Shown piece after piece: positions 43,341 through 52,321 of a stretch of DNA of 64,000 nt. Source of the DNA: Elizabethkingia sp. YR214 (GTDB lineage: Bacteria; Bacteroidota; Bacteroidia; Flavobacteriales; Weeksellaceae); assembly GCF_003058195.1 (NCBI RefSeq), contig NZ_QBUH01000001.1, positions 310,001 through 374,000 of the forward strand, written 5' to 3'. Positions within the stretch are counted from its first letter, which is position 1. The number at the start of each line of letters is the position of its first letter. The notes beneath the pieces are model-generated. The model was given only the letters and a program-made list of their open reading frames with translations. It searched no databases and had not been told where the DNA came from. The translations under genes were made by a program, and so were the position numbers.

Positions 43341-43703
43341 TTAAATTTTATACACTGAATCCAGGTAATCTTTATTTCTGATCTTCGAAAGCTTACTTTC
43401 TATTTTAAAAGGTGAACTTAAAAAAACGGTCCTGTTATTTTTATCAAAAACAAGAGCTTTAAAAGCATGTTCATCTCTAAAGCAAAATTCTTGTTTTTGT
43501 TGATTTACTTTTAATTTAAAAAAGGTGAGTGAAACGAATCGGCTTAGCGTTTCGATATGAGCTGACGACTGATCTGTCTTAAAGCATTCACCTTGCTGCT
43601 TTTTACAATACTTTCCGAATGGAGCAGGTACACAAGAAAAACTTTCTGACTGGTAGCTACCAATCAAAGACATCAAAATGATAATGTATGAAAGACTTCT
43701 CAT
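43341..43703 (-). CDS. Small secreted protein of unknown function
   Basis: The 120-residue protein has a signal-like N-terminus (SLSYIIILMSLIGSYQS) followed by a cysteine-containing segment (CVPAPFGKYCKKQQGECF). The rest is basic with no recognised motif. It lies seven bases after the miaB stop and 67 bases before the sigma-54 activator on the same strand, so it is likely part of that transcript. Confidence 0.55.
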   Translation of the reverse strand: MRSLSYIIILMSLIGSYQSESFSCVPAPFGKYCKKQQGECFKTDQSSAHIETLSRFVSLTFFKLKVNQQKQEFCFRDEHAFKALVFDKNNRTVFLSSPFKIESKLSKIRNKDYLDSVYKI

Positions 43704-43710
43704 TTAATTT

Positions 43711-45192
43711 TTACTCGGCTGTTCTCCCCAAAAGCGTACCCTGAGTGTTATCATGTACAAAAACGGACACCATGTCACCAATCTTCTGCCCTTCCAACTT
43801 ATCGAATACACAAACTGCGTTTTGGGAATTCCTTCCTTTCCACTGATTCTCATTCTTTCTGGAAGTTCCCTCAATCAGAATATCATGCTTTCTGCCAACA
43901 TAGGACTTCATCCGGTTTTTGGATAACTCTCCTTGTAATGCAATAACCTCAGCCAGACGCTTTTGCTTTATATCTGCAGGAATATTGTCTTCCATTTTCT
44001 TATGTGCCGGTGTTCCAGGCCTTTCGGAGTAAGCAAACATATAACCATAGTCATACTCCACCTCTCTCATTAAAGAAAGCGTATCCTGGTGATCCTCTTC
44101 TGTCTCTCCACAAAAACCAATAATCATATCCTGTGAGAAAGAGATATCCGGTACAATTTTCTTCGCTTCATTTATTAAAGACAAATATTCTGCACGTGTA
44201 TGCTGGCGGTTCATCGCTTTTAGCATATTGTCACTTCCACTTTGTACAGGAAGGTGAACATACTTGCAGATATTATCGTATTTCGCCATAGTATGGAATA
44301 CATCCAGGCTCATATCCTGAGGATTGGATGTAGAGAATCTGATGCGCATATCCGGAACAGCTGTAGCAACCATTGCCAATAAGTTTGAGAAGTCTACTGC
44401 TGTAGCCTTCTGCATTTCAGAAGCTTTTGCAAAGTCTTTTTTAGGACCACCTCCGTACCAAAGATAACTGTCTACATTTTGCCCTAACAAGGTTACTTCT
44501 TTATAACCATTGTTAAATAGCTCCACGCATTCATTTATAATAGAATGAGGATCACGGCTTCTTTCACGCCCTCTGGTAAATGGTACCACACAAAATGTGC
44601 ACATATTATCACAACCTCTTGTAATCGTTACAAAAGCTGTAACACCATTACCACCTAAACGTACGGGATTAATATCAGCATATGTTTCTTCTTTGGAAAG
44701 AATTACATTAATCGCATCTCTTCCGCCTTCTGTTTCTTTTAAAAGATTGGGTAAGTCTCTGTATGCATCTGGCCCAACCACAAGGTCTACCAAATGTTCT
44801 TCTTCCAAAAATTTAGTTTTCAAGCGCTCTGCCATACAACCCAGCACTCCAACTGTTAAATTCGGATTGGATTCTTTCTGCTTTTTAAACTGAGAGAGAC
44901 GCATACGTACAGTCTGTTCTGCTTTTTCACGAATAGAACAGGTATTTAGTAATATAAGATCTGCTTCTTCTACTTTTAATGTTGTATTATATCCTTGCTC
45001 GTTAAGGATCGAAGCCACAATCTCGGAATCAGAAAAATTCATCTGGCATCCATAGCTTTCCAGAAATAACTTCTTACCGTTTTCCGGCCTTTCAGCAATT
45101 GCAAAAGCTTCCCCTTGCTTGGTTTCGTCTATATATTTTTCCTGCACGGTTCTTATAATTTGAGAATCTGAAACATGAATTCTGGCGTCCAT
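43711..45192 (-). CDS. miaB: tRNA-2-methylthio-N6-dimethylallyladenosine synthase
   Basis: MiaB adds the methylthio group to i6A37 of tRNAs. The 493-residue protein has three N-terminal cluster cysteines (Cys49 in ESYGCQMN, Cys85 in NTCSIR, Cys119 in LGCMAER). The radical SAM triad is Cys194, Cys198 and Cys201 (CDNMCTFC), and a C-terminal TRAM domain follows. The extra 40 residues at the N-terminus are usual in Bacteroidota. Confidence 0.96.
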   Translation of the reverse strand: MDARIHVSDSQIIRTVQEKYIDETKQGEAFAIAERPENGKKLFLESYGCQMNFSDSEIVASILNEQGYNTTLKVEEADLILLNTCSIREKAEQTVRMRLSQFKKQKESNPNLTVGVLGCMAERLKTKFLEEEHLVDLVVGPDAYRDLPNLLKETEGGRDAINVILSKEETYADINPVRLGGNGVTAFVTITRGCDNMCTFCVVPFTRGRERSRDPHSIINECVELFNNGYKEVTLLGQNVDSYLWYGGGPKKDFAKASEMQKATAVDFSNLLAMVATAVPDMRIRFSTSNPQDMSLDVFHTMAKYDNICKYVHLPVQSGSDNMLKAMNRQHTRAEYLSLINEAKKIVPDISFSQDMIIGFCGETEEDHQDTLSLMREVEYDYGYMFAYSERPGTPAHKKMEDNIPADIKQKRLAEVIALQGELSKNRMKSYVGRKHDILIEGTSRKNENQWKGRNSQNAVCVFDKLEGQKIGDMVSVFVHDNTQGTLLGRTAE

Positions 45193-45250
45193 CGCAGTAT
45201 CATACCGCCTGGAAAAATATCAACTCCTGTTTCGGATTAAGTTCAGTTTG

Positions 45251-45258
45251 CAAAGTTA
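45251..45258 (-). promoter_or_regulatory. Candidate -7 box for miaB
   Basis: The minus strand reads TAACTTTG, a TAnnTTTG match about 58 bases before the miaB start. Confidence 0.4.
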
Positions 45259-45285
45259 CGCTTTTTCTGCCAAAATGACAGAGCA

Positions 45286-45426
45286 TTAATTTTTAAGAAA
45301 ATTTATTTTTAAAGTATTCCTGTATCTAATTGGAATCCCTTTGTATTTTGCTGGTACCCAACCTTTTCTCATCTTTTTCGTCACAGAATTAAGATCTTTA
45401 AAAGAATATTCCTGTATTCTCCACAT
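45286..45426 (-). CDS. Candidate 46-residue basic protein
   Basis: An open frame from ATG at 45426 to TAA at 45286 encodes a basic peptide starting MWRIQEYSFKDLN and including KGWVPAKYKGIPIRYRN. The composition is more protein-like than random A+T-rich sequence, with Trp, Pro and Gly-Ile-Pro-Ile. It lies in the 307-base gap between miaB and the GLPGLI gene. No promoter box or homologue is recognised, so this is tentative; it could be a gene remnant. Confidence 0.25.
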   Translation of the reverse strand: MWRIQEYSFKDLNSVTKKMRKGWVPAKYKGIPIRYRNTLKINFLKN

Positions 45427-45499
45427 TAGGATCTATATCGAATTCCGGCACCTAATCTCTTTCAGTAATAAAAATAATTGTTGTTCTTGTCTCACATCT

Positions 45500-46324
45500 T
45501 TAGTCCAGCAGATTATTGAACTCTTTCATCTTTTTACGTCTTTCCGCTACAGCTTGATCTATAAAATCTTTGCTAAACCCACCGGCAATCTGAAACTGAT
45601 TTCCACTTTCGTCAACCATAGTACCTTGCCTAAGCTTTACCCCCGGATCTTTAATATAATTAGACAAAGCTTTTTCGTATTTGCTTTTGTCTACCACAAT
45701 AGATTTTTCATAGGCTGAGGGCAAGTATACCTTTTCAGCATTTTTATAAATAGCTTCAAGTGCAAAATGGAAATCATTCTTTTCATCAGAAATCTCAACA
45801 ATTAACCCGGGAAGTCCGGAAAACTTATAAGGACCTTCAGGAAATAAAAGATCCGTAGTAAACCATGCTGTCCATTTTCGGCCTAAATATTCTGTCTCTG
45901 CTTTCTGGCAATTCCAGTTTTTAATCTTTTTAGATTCCTTTAGCATTTTCCATGTCATCTTACTTTCATCAGAAAATTTATACGAATCTCCATCTATAGT
46001 TTTAAATGAATACGTCTTAGCATTCTCTCTTATATATACCAACGGGTATTTTGCTTTTGGTAATGAATTAAGATCAATATTAACACTTCCTTCCCGTTCT
46101 GATTTTTCGTGTAAAACATTCATAATGGAGTCATTTTTATAATAATTGTGATTATAAAAACTTATCTTTTCCAGCTTTGGAAAAATATCCAGCGAATAAT
46201 AGTCCGTTACTGCAGAATCTTTATCCTTGTTAGGCTTAAATTTCAATTCATAAATCGCTCTGTAATTTTGAGCGGACAGGGCAAATGCTATACTTATAAA
46301 AAACAAAACATATATTTTCTTCAT
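45500..46324 (-). CDS. GLPGLI family secreted protein
   Basis: The 274-residue protein has a signal peptide (VLFFISIAFALSA) and the name-giving motif SGLPGLIVEISD near residue 175. It is preceded by the WTAWFTTDLLFPEGPYKF segment, the conserved core of this Bacteroidota family. Function is unknown; members are often near TonB-dependent receptors, which is not the case here. Confidence 0.9.
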   Translation of the reverse strand: MKKIYVLFFISIAFALSAQNYRAIYELKFKPNKDKDSAVTDYYSLDIFPKLEKISFYNHNYYKNDSIMNVLHEKSEREGSVNIDLNSLPKAKYPLVYIRENAKTYSFKTIDGDSYKFSDESKMTWKMLKESKKIKNWNCQKAETEYLGRKWTAWFTTDLLFPEGPYKFSGLPGLIVEISDEKNDFHFALEAIYKNAEKVYLPSAYEKSIVVDKSKYEKALSNYIKDPGVKLRQGTMVDESGNQFQIAGGFSKDFIDQAVAERRKKMKEFNNLLD

Positions 46325-46436
46325 ATAAACTTGGATTTAGAGTTTAGACAAAAGTAAATATTATCTGATTTTATCGGTGAAAATTTTTTGCTCCTCCTCA
46401 TTATCCGTATTTTAGCGGGGTTAAAAATAAACCGTA

Positions 46437-48569
46437 ATGAAAAGATTATTCCTTTTGCTCACTTTTATGGTGAGTTTCGTACAAATGAGAGCCGACGAGG
46501 GGATGTGGCTAATGATGCTCATTAAGCGACTGAATGGTGTAGATATGCAAAAAGAAGGGCTACACCTTACACCGGAAGAAATTTATTCCGTAAACAACTC
46601 CAGCATGAAAGATGCAATTCTGCAATTTGGGGGAGGATGTACTGCAGAGATCGTATCTCCGCAAGGTCTTATTTTCACTAATCACCACTGTGGATACGGA
46701 GCTATTGCTGCAGCATCTACCCCAGAGAAAGATTACCTGACCAATGGTTTCTGGGCAAAAAACAATGGTGAGGAAATTAATTCTAAAGGCTTATCAGTAA
46801 GATTCTTTGTAAGAATGGATGATGCTACAAAACGCATCACATCTAAACTGAACAATGATATGAGTGCTGATCAGAGAAAAGCTATTATCGATGCTGAGAT
46901 CAAAGCTATCCAGTCTGAAAACTCTGAAAACGGAAAATACACTGTAGTGGTGAAGGATTTCTTCAAAGGAAATGAGTTTTACTACTTTGTATTCCAGGAT
47001 TTTAAAGACGTTCGCTTAGTAGGCACCCCACCGTCATCTATTGGTAAATATGGTGGTGATACTGATAACTGGGAATGGCCAAGACACACAGGAGACTTCT
47101 CTGTTTTCCGTGTTTATGCTGATAAAAATGGCAACCCTGCTGAATATTCAGCGAACAACGTTCCTTTAAAGCCTAAGCATCACTTACCAATTTCACTGAA
47201 AGGAAACAAGCCTGGTGATTTTGCAATGATCGTAGGATATCCGGGTACAACAAACAGATACCTTACTTCTTTCGGGATCGAACAGATGGTAAGCAAAGAT
47301 TACCCGGCATGGGTTGAGGCTTCTAAAACAGCTATGGATGTTATGAAGAAGCATATGGATAAAGACGATGCTACAAGATTAGCTTACGCTTCTAACTATG
47401 CAAGTGTTGCTAACTACTGGAAAAACAGAGCCGGAACAATTGAAGCTGTTTACAAAAACGGAACAATTGGTGACAAAAAAGAGGTTGAGAAAAAATACCA
47501 ACAGTGGGCTGATAAAGCTGAAAACAAAGCTGTTTATGCAAATGTATTAGCAAATACTGATGCATACTACAAGCAGATTTCTAACAGAAATATTGAGAAA
47601 AATTATGGTGCGCAGTTCCAGAGAAATGCTAAATACATCAGAAATTCTTTCCAGATTGGAGATGCTTTAACAAGCTACATGAAACAGGATGCATCTGCTC
47701 AGGCCGCAATGAAACCTAAATTAGAAGCGGCTGTTAAGCAGGCTTATGAAGGATTCAATACTCAACTTGAAACAGAAATGCTATCTCAGATGGCTTCTTT
47801 ATATCAGTCAAAAGTAGCAGCAGATGTTGCTTCTGCAACTGTAAAATCTGTAAATGCTTCAGAACTTGCGAATATTGCACAGTCTTCAATTTTTGCAAAT
47901 GCTGCTTCAGTAATTAACTTCCTGAATAATCCAAGCGCTGAAAAATTAGCGAATGACAAGCTATATAAGTTTGCTGCAGGTTATATCGGAGACAACAAAA
48001 TATTAGCTGAAAAATATGCTAAAACTGATGAAGGCTTCCAGAAAGACAGCCGTTTATTCATGGACGGACTAATGAAAGCTATGCCTGAGAAGAAATTCTA
48101 TCCGGATGCTAACTCTACTATCAGATTAACTTACGGTAAAATCGAGACGCTTCCTAAAAGAGCAGATAGAGACTACACGGGTATCAAGCAGAATTACTAT
48201 ACCACGATGGAAGGTATGATTAAGAAGTACAAAAAAGGTGACGAAGAGTTCGATCTTCCACAGGGACTTCTTGATCTTTACAAAAAGAAAGATTATGGTA
48301 TGTACAAAGACAAAGATGGGCAACTTCATGTAAACTTCCTTTCTAATAACGATATTACAGGAGGTAACTCAGGTTCTCCAATTATCGATGGCTACGGAAG
48401 ATTAATTGGTCTTGCGTTTGACGGAAACAGTGAAGCTTTAAGTGGTGACATTGTTTTTGAACCTAAATTACAAAGAACGATCAACGTAGACGTTAGATAC
48501 GTACTTTGGGTAATCGACAAATTTGCAGGTGCTAAAAATTTAATTAGCGAATTAACCTTAGTAAAGTAG
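46437..48569 (+). CDS. S46-family dipeptidyl peptidase, DPP7-type
   Basis: This periplasmic serine exopeptidase releases dipeptides from oligopeptides, supporting amino-acid use in asaccharolytic nutrition. The 710-residue protein has a signal peptide (cut after residue 18 or so) and the catalytic-His segment TNHHCGYGAIA (His83/84). The catalytic Ser645 is in GGNSGSP. Eighteen residues after the serine stands Gly663 (in LAFDGNSEAL). In the related DPP11 an Arg at that spot selects acidic P1 residues, whereas DPP7 has Gly and prefers hydrophobic P1. The gene is monocistronic with its own terminator. Confidence 0.93.
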   Translation: MKRLFLLLTFMVSFVQMRADEGMWLMMLIKRLNGVDMQKEGLHLTPEEIYSVNNSSMKDAILQFGGGCTAEIVSPQGLIFTNHHCGYGAIAAASTPEKDYLTNGFWAKNNGEEINSKGLSVRFFVRMDDATKRITSKLNNDMSADQRKAIIDAEIKAIQSENSENGKYTVVVKDFFKGNEFYYFVFQDFKDVRLVGTPPSSIGKYGGDTDNWEWPRHTGDFSVFRVYADKNGNPAEYSANNVPLKPKHHLPISLKGNKPGDFAMIVGYPGTTNRYLTSFGIEQMVSKDYPAWVEASKTAMDVMKKHMDKDDATRLAYASNYASVANYWKNRAGTIEAVYKNGTIGDKKEVEKKYQQWADKAENKAVYANVLANTDAYYKQISNRNIEKNYGAQFQRNAKYIRNSFQIGDALTSYMKQDASAQAAMKPKLEAAVKQAYEGFNTQLETEMLSQMASLYQSKVAADVASATVKSVNASELANIAQSSIFANAASVINFLNNPSAEKLANDKLYKFAAGYIGDNKILAEKYAKTDEGFQKDSRLFMDGLMKAMPEKKFYPDANSTIRLTYGKIETLPKRADRDYTGIKQNYYTTMEGMIKKYKKGDEEFDLPQGLLDLYKKKDYGMYKDKDGQLHVNFLSNNDITGGNSGSPIIDGYGRLIGLAFDGNSEALSGDIVFEPKLQRTINVDVRYVLWVIDKFAGAKNLISELTLVK

Positions 48570-48590
48570 TTCTTTTGCAAATAAAATATA

Positions 48591-48612
48591 AACCTCACAA
48601 TATTGTGAGGTT
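48591..48612 (+). terminator. Terminator after the S46 peptidase gene
   Basis: A 22-base perfect palindrome (AACCTCACAA arm) starts 22 bases after the stop and is followed by TTTTT. Confidence 0.85.
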
Positions 48613-48638
48613 TTTTTGTGTAAATTCGTTACACCCGA

Positions 48639-49334
48639 TTGAAAAAGATGCTTATTGCTAAGAATATAACAAAATGGATGTTAATAGGATTGTTCATCTG
48701 GTTTTTCTTACTGATGTGTAGGATTACATTATTCTATGTACCCTTTTCGGCTACAGCTTCTTTTTTGAATATTAAACAAACAGAGGTTACAACTTTCCCT
48801 TTTTATCTACCTATTTTTTACACGCATGTCTACAGCAGTATTTTTGTATTACTTGCGGGATTCATTCAATTCTTTACGACACGTAAAAAGCATAAAACTA
48901 TCCACCAATATTCAGGATATGTATATGTGGCAGGACTTTTATTATTTTCCGCTCCTTCAGGTATATATATTGGCATACATGCTAATGGAGGTTTCTGGGC
49001 ACAATTGTCTTTTATTATTTTAGGCTGCTTATGGTGGTTTACCACTTTCATGGCAATGGTAAAGGTTTTTCAAAAAGACATTAAGAGCCATCAGCAATGG
49101 ATGAACAGAAGTTATGCGCTTGCTGTTTCTGCTTTAACCCTGAGAATGTGGAAGGTTATTCTGGTTTATCTTTTTCAGCCCAATCCCATGGAAGTTTATA
49201 TGATTATTGCATGGCTAGGATGGGTTCCCAATTTATTAATCACCGAATTATTAATACTAAAAAAATATAAATATGAAAAAGCTCGTTATTTTCGGAGTCT
49301 TGCTCTCCCTGTTTTCGTGCAAAAAGGAAGCTAA
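48639..49334 (+). CDS. DUF2306 membrane protein
   Basis: The 231-residue protein has about six hydrophobic helices with conserved histidines (FYTHVYSS near residue 63, KTIHQYSGYVY near residue 87, DIKSHQQWMNRSYAL near residue 150). This is the DUF2306 family pattern and suggests haem or metal ligands in the membrane. Its 3' end overlaps the next gene by 62 bases in another frame. Confidence 0.82.
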   Translation: MKKMLIAKNITKWMLIGLFIWFFLLMCRITLFYVPFSATASFLNIKQTEVTTFPFYLPIFYTHVYSSIFVLLAGFIQFFTTRKKHKTIHQYSGYVYVAGLLLFSAPSGIYIGIHANGGFWAQLSFIILGCLWWFTTFMAMVKVFQKDIKSHQQWMNRSYALAVSALTLRMWKVILVYLFQPNPMEVYMIIAWLGWVPNLLITELLILKKYKYEKARYFRSLALPVFVQKGS

Positions 49335-50178
49335 AGTTACTTCTTTGGAGAATAAAAAAGATTCTGTTAAAGCAGCTCCGGTAAAAGTTATGGCTCCGGA
49401 GTTCCATAAGGAATTGTATGGTATCTGGACAGGATCTTTCTATCCGGACTACAAACGAAATCCTAATGATGAAAGCGGAGAGACCAAAAAAATAAGTATT
49501 AAAATAGATCGTATTACTGCAGATACTGTTTGGGCACAAAGTATTGTATCGGGAAATCAGCGTCCATTAATCGGGAAAACCAGTGATCAGGGCAATAAAA
49601 TATCTTTCATCTTGGACGAACCTGGAAATCGTAAAGATGATGGAAGATTCGAGCTATTTACCCGAAACGATTCTTTAATTGGTCAATGGACAGCCTATAA
49701 TACTACCAGTGTAAAATCTCCGTATAAAAAACTGGATCTGGCCCAAAAACAGTTTGTTTACAATCCCAACTTTATGCTGAGTAAGGATACAGAGTTTGTA
49801 GACTGGGCAACACCTAAAGAGAAAAGGGAAACTTATAAAGATGATGATGGCAAAATGCAAACCTATACCCAGCAGGTATACCGCTCAGCATCCGATGATG
49901 TTTACAAAATCAATTCTTCTACTCAAAAACTTACAGAGAAACAGTTGAAAAATCTAAGAAAACTGGACTTAGAAATTCTTCGTAACACCATTTTTGCCCG
50001 TCATGGATATTCTTTCAAAAAACAAACCTATCGTAACTTCTTTGAATATACAGATTGGTATGTACCTGTAAGTAATAACGTAGACAAAGAACTTTCGCCT
50101 CTGGAAAAAGAAAATGCACAACTCTTAAGCAGAATGGAGAAGTATGCGAAAGATACCTATGATTCCTATGGCAGATAA
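49273..50178 (+). CDS. YARHG-domain lipoprotein
   Basis: The 301-residue lipoprotein has lipobox Cys16 (LLSLFSC). A central beta-rich part holds ELYGIWTGSFYPDYKR, and the C-terminal YARHG domain has LRNTIFARHGYSFKKQ. YARHG domains are extracellular and poorly understood. The first 62 bases lie inside the DUF2306 gene, yet the signal sequence is convincing, so the overlap looks real. Confidence 0.82.
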   Translation: MKKLVIFGVLLSLFSCKKEAKVTSLENKKDSVKAAPVKVMAPEFHKELYGIWTGSFYPDYKRNPNDESGETKKISIKIDRITADTVWAQSIVSGNQRPLIGKTSDQGNKISFILDEPGNRKDDGRFELFTRNDSLIGQWTAYNTTSVKSPYKKLDLAQKQFVYNPNFMLSKDTEFVDWATPKEKRETYKDDDGKMQTYTQQVYRSASDDVYKINSSTQKLTEKQLKNLRKLDLEILRNTIFARHGYSFKKQTYRNFFEYTDWYVPVSNNVDKELSPLEKENAQLLSRMEKYAKDTYDSYGR

Positions 50179-50641
50179 GGTAAAATTTGATGCTATTATT
50201 CTTCAGCATCAGGATATGAATGCTGCTTATGTTGACTTTCCTTTTAGTACAGAAGAGCTATTCGGCAAAAAAGGACAGGTAAAGATAAAAGCTCTTTTTG
50301 ACGATACCGTTGAATATCGCGGGAGTCTTGCCAAAATGAAGTCTTCCTGTCATATGCTGGGACTAACACAGGAAGTACGAAAAAGTTTGAATAAAACATT
50401 CGGAGACAGTGTTTCCGTTGTATTATGGGAAGATAAAGAGGAGCGTATTGTAGAAATTCCGGAGGATATTTCGGAACTTTTCAACAAACACCCTGAAGCT
50501 AAGGAACTTTACGATGCGATGTCTTATACACATCGCAAAGAATATATGCGTTGGATTACAGATGCTAAGAAACCGGAAACACGAGAAAACAGAAAGTCAA
50601 AATTAATTGACATGATAATTTCCGGCAAAAAAGGCATCTAA
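50168..50641 (+). CDS. YdeI/OmpD-associated-type protein (DUF1905)
   Basis: The roughly 157-residue protein has an N-terminal DUF1905 part (FSTEELFGKKGQVKIKALFD) and a C-terminal YdeI-like helical part (HPEAKELYDAMSYTHRKEYMRWI). Members are small cytosolic proteins, some linked to peptide or bacteriocin protection, but the mechanism is unknown. Several close ATG codons exist (50144, 50159, 50168); the last gives the usual MADKVKF start and an 11-base overlap with the YARHG gene. Confidence 0.8.
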   Translation: MADKVKFDAIILQHQDMNAAYVDFPFSTEELFGKKGQVKIKALFDDTVEYRGSLAKMKSSCHMLGLTQEVRKSLNKTFGDSVSVVLWEDKEERIVEIPEDISELFNKHPEAKELYDAMSYTHRKEYMRWITDAKKPETRENRKSKLIDMIISGKKGI

Positions 50642-50683
50642 ATTCATAGATTTTTTGTATATTGTGGCTATAACAAATTGAAC

Positions 50684-51751
50684 ATGTCTATCAAGATCTT
50701 TCAGCCTTTCTGGGCATTTATCCTCCCTCTTCTTGCGTGGGGGATTTATATGCTCGGAATCAATAATAATATAATTTCAGAAATTTTCGCAGGAGTTTTA
50801 CTTATCGGTTCTGTACTAGCAGCAGTACATCACGCCGAGACAATTGCACACAGATTAGGAGAACCATTTGGAACAATTATTCTGGCGATAGCCATCACCG
50901 TTATAGAAGTAGCTCTTATTATTTCGCTGATGGTAGCTGGTGGCCCCGAAGCAGAAACCTTACCCAGAGATACAGTCCTTGCTGCAATTATGTTAATTCT
51001 GAATGGTATTATTGGCTTATGTTTACTGATTGGTGGTGCCAAATTTCATGAGCAGTATTTTGGAAAAAAATCTGCAAATACAGCCCTGATTACACTTATT
51101 TCTATTCTCGTTCTTACATTAGTACTTCCTAATTACACAACAAGTGTACGTGGTCCATATTATAACACTTCACAGCTAATCTTCGCAGCCGTTGTGTCTT
51201 TAATTCTATATGGTTCTTTTATTATGGTACAAACAGTAAGACATAAAGATTACTTTGTTACCGAAGGCGAAAGCCAACCATATGAAAAGGTTACCACACA
51301 AAAGATGATTTTAAGTCTTGTATTTCTTATACTGTGTTTAGGAATTGTTGTACTACTGGCCAAAACACTTTCACCAAGTATAGAGAAAATGGTAATTGAT
51401 ATTGGTGCACCAAAATCGCTGGTTGGGGTAATTATTGCAGCTGTAGTATTGCTTCCGGAAGGGATTTCCGCTATTAAAGCTGCCCGAAAAAATCAATTAC
51501 AAACCAGCCTTAACCTTGCATTAGGATCCGCATTAGCAAGTATCGGTTTAACCATTCCTGCTGTTGTTGTTGTATGCCTTATGTATGACATAGACCTTGT
51601 ACTGGGTATAGATGTAAAGTCAATGGTATTACTGGCCCTGTCCTTCTTTATTGTAATGCTTTCGCTTAATCAGGGAAAAACCAATCTCCATTACGGAGTT
51701 GTATTATTAGTAAGTTTAGTCGCTTATATCTTTAATGTTATTGTTCCATAA
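50684..51751 (+). CDS. chaA: Calcium/proton antiporter (ChaA/CAX type)
   Basis: The 355-residue protein has about 11 helices in two related halves. The first half carries the HHAETIAHRLGEPFGTIILAIAITVIEVALI block (given here as adjoining pieces AETIAHRLGEPFGT and AITVIEVALI), and the second has VVLLPEGISAIKAARKN. Both contain the acidic residue of the alpha-repeat that binds the cation. It would export Ca2+ or Na+ in exchange for protons. Confidence 0.88.
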   Translation: MSIKIFQPFWAFILPLLAWGIYMLGINNNIISEIFAGVLLIGSVLAAVHHAETIAHRLGEPFGTIILAIAITVIEVALIISLMVAGGPEAETLPRDTVLAAIMLILNGIIGLCLLIGGAKFHEQYFGKKSANTALITLISILVLTLVLPNYTTSVRGPYYNTSQLIFAAVVSLILYGSFIMVQTVRHKDYFVTEGESQPYEKVTTQKMILSLVFLILCLGIVVLLAKTLSPSIEKMVIDIGAPKSLVGVIIAAVVLLPEGISAIKAARKNQLQTSLNLALGSALASIGLTIPAVVVVCLMYDIDLVLGIDVKSMVLLALSFFIVMLSLNQGKTNLHYGVVLLVSLVAYIFNVIVP

Positions 51752-51754
51752 ATT

Positions 51755-52261
51755 ATGAAAACATATGAAACTGAACGTCTGATTATAAAGCCTATAGCGC
51801 TTGATGACGCTGCTTTTCTTCTGGATCTGTATAACAGGCCTAAGTTTATTCAATATATCGGAGATAAAAATCTGCGAAGCATCAGTGATGCCGAGACTTA
51901 TATTCAGAACAAATTTCTTCCCCAGCTGGAAAGATCTGGTTTCGGAAATTACACAATTACACTGAAAGAGAACAATGAAATCATTGGAGCTGTAGGTATT
52001 TTTGAAAGAGAAGGCCTTCCTATAATGGATATTGGCTATTCCTTTCTGGAAGAATACGAAGGAAAAGGCTACGCCTATGAAGCAGCCATAAAAGTAAAAG
52101 AAATCGGTATGAAAGATTTCGGGCTGGAAAAACTTTCCGCTATCACCTCCAAAGAAAACTTTGCATCACAAAAGCTTCTCGGAAAGTTAGGGTTGACTTA
52201 TGTAAAAGACGTCTCCCTCCCAAATGACAATGAAGTACTCATGTACTTTGAAACTGAATAA
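51755..52261 (+). CDS. GNAT-family N-acetyltransferase
   Basis: The 168-residue protein has the RimJ/RimL-like GNAT layout: ETERLIIKPIALDDA start, the GAVGIFERE strand and the acetyl-CoA loop GYSFLEEYEGKGYAYEA near residue 90. The Q/R-x-x-G-x-G/A motif is degenerate here (EYEGKGYA). The substrate is unknown. It follows the antiporter by three bases and ends at a strong terminator. Confidence 0.87.
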   Translation: MKTYETERLIIKPIALDDAAFLLDLYNRPKFIQYIGDKNLRSISDAETYIQNKFLPQLERSGFGNYTITLKENNEIIGAVGIFEREGLPIMDIGYSFLEEYEGKGYAYEAAIKVKEIGMKDFGLEKLSAITSKENFASQKLLGKLGLTYVKDVSLPNDNEVLMYFETE

Positions 52262-52264
52262 AGT

Positions 52265-52294
52265 AAAAGGCCGGCTCAAATGAGTCGGCCTTTT
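52265..52294. terminator. Terminator after the GNAT gene
   Basis: A 14-bp stem with one G-U pair (52265-52278 with 52281-52294) and a short loop is followed by TTTTTTT on the plus strand. Confidence 0.85.
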
Positions 52295-52321
52295 TTTGAT
52301 AGATTTATATCTGAGTTTAAT

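Noticed and set aside
45341-45718. 125-codon plus-strand frame downstream of miaB
   Set aside because: More than half lies antisense to the GLPGLI gene; the rest is Phe/Ile-rich with no signal or domain.
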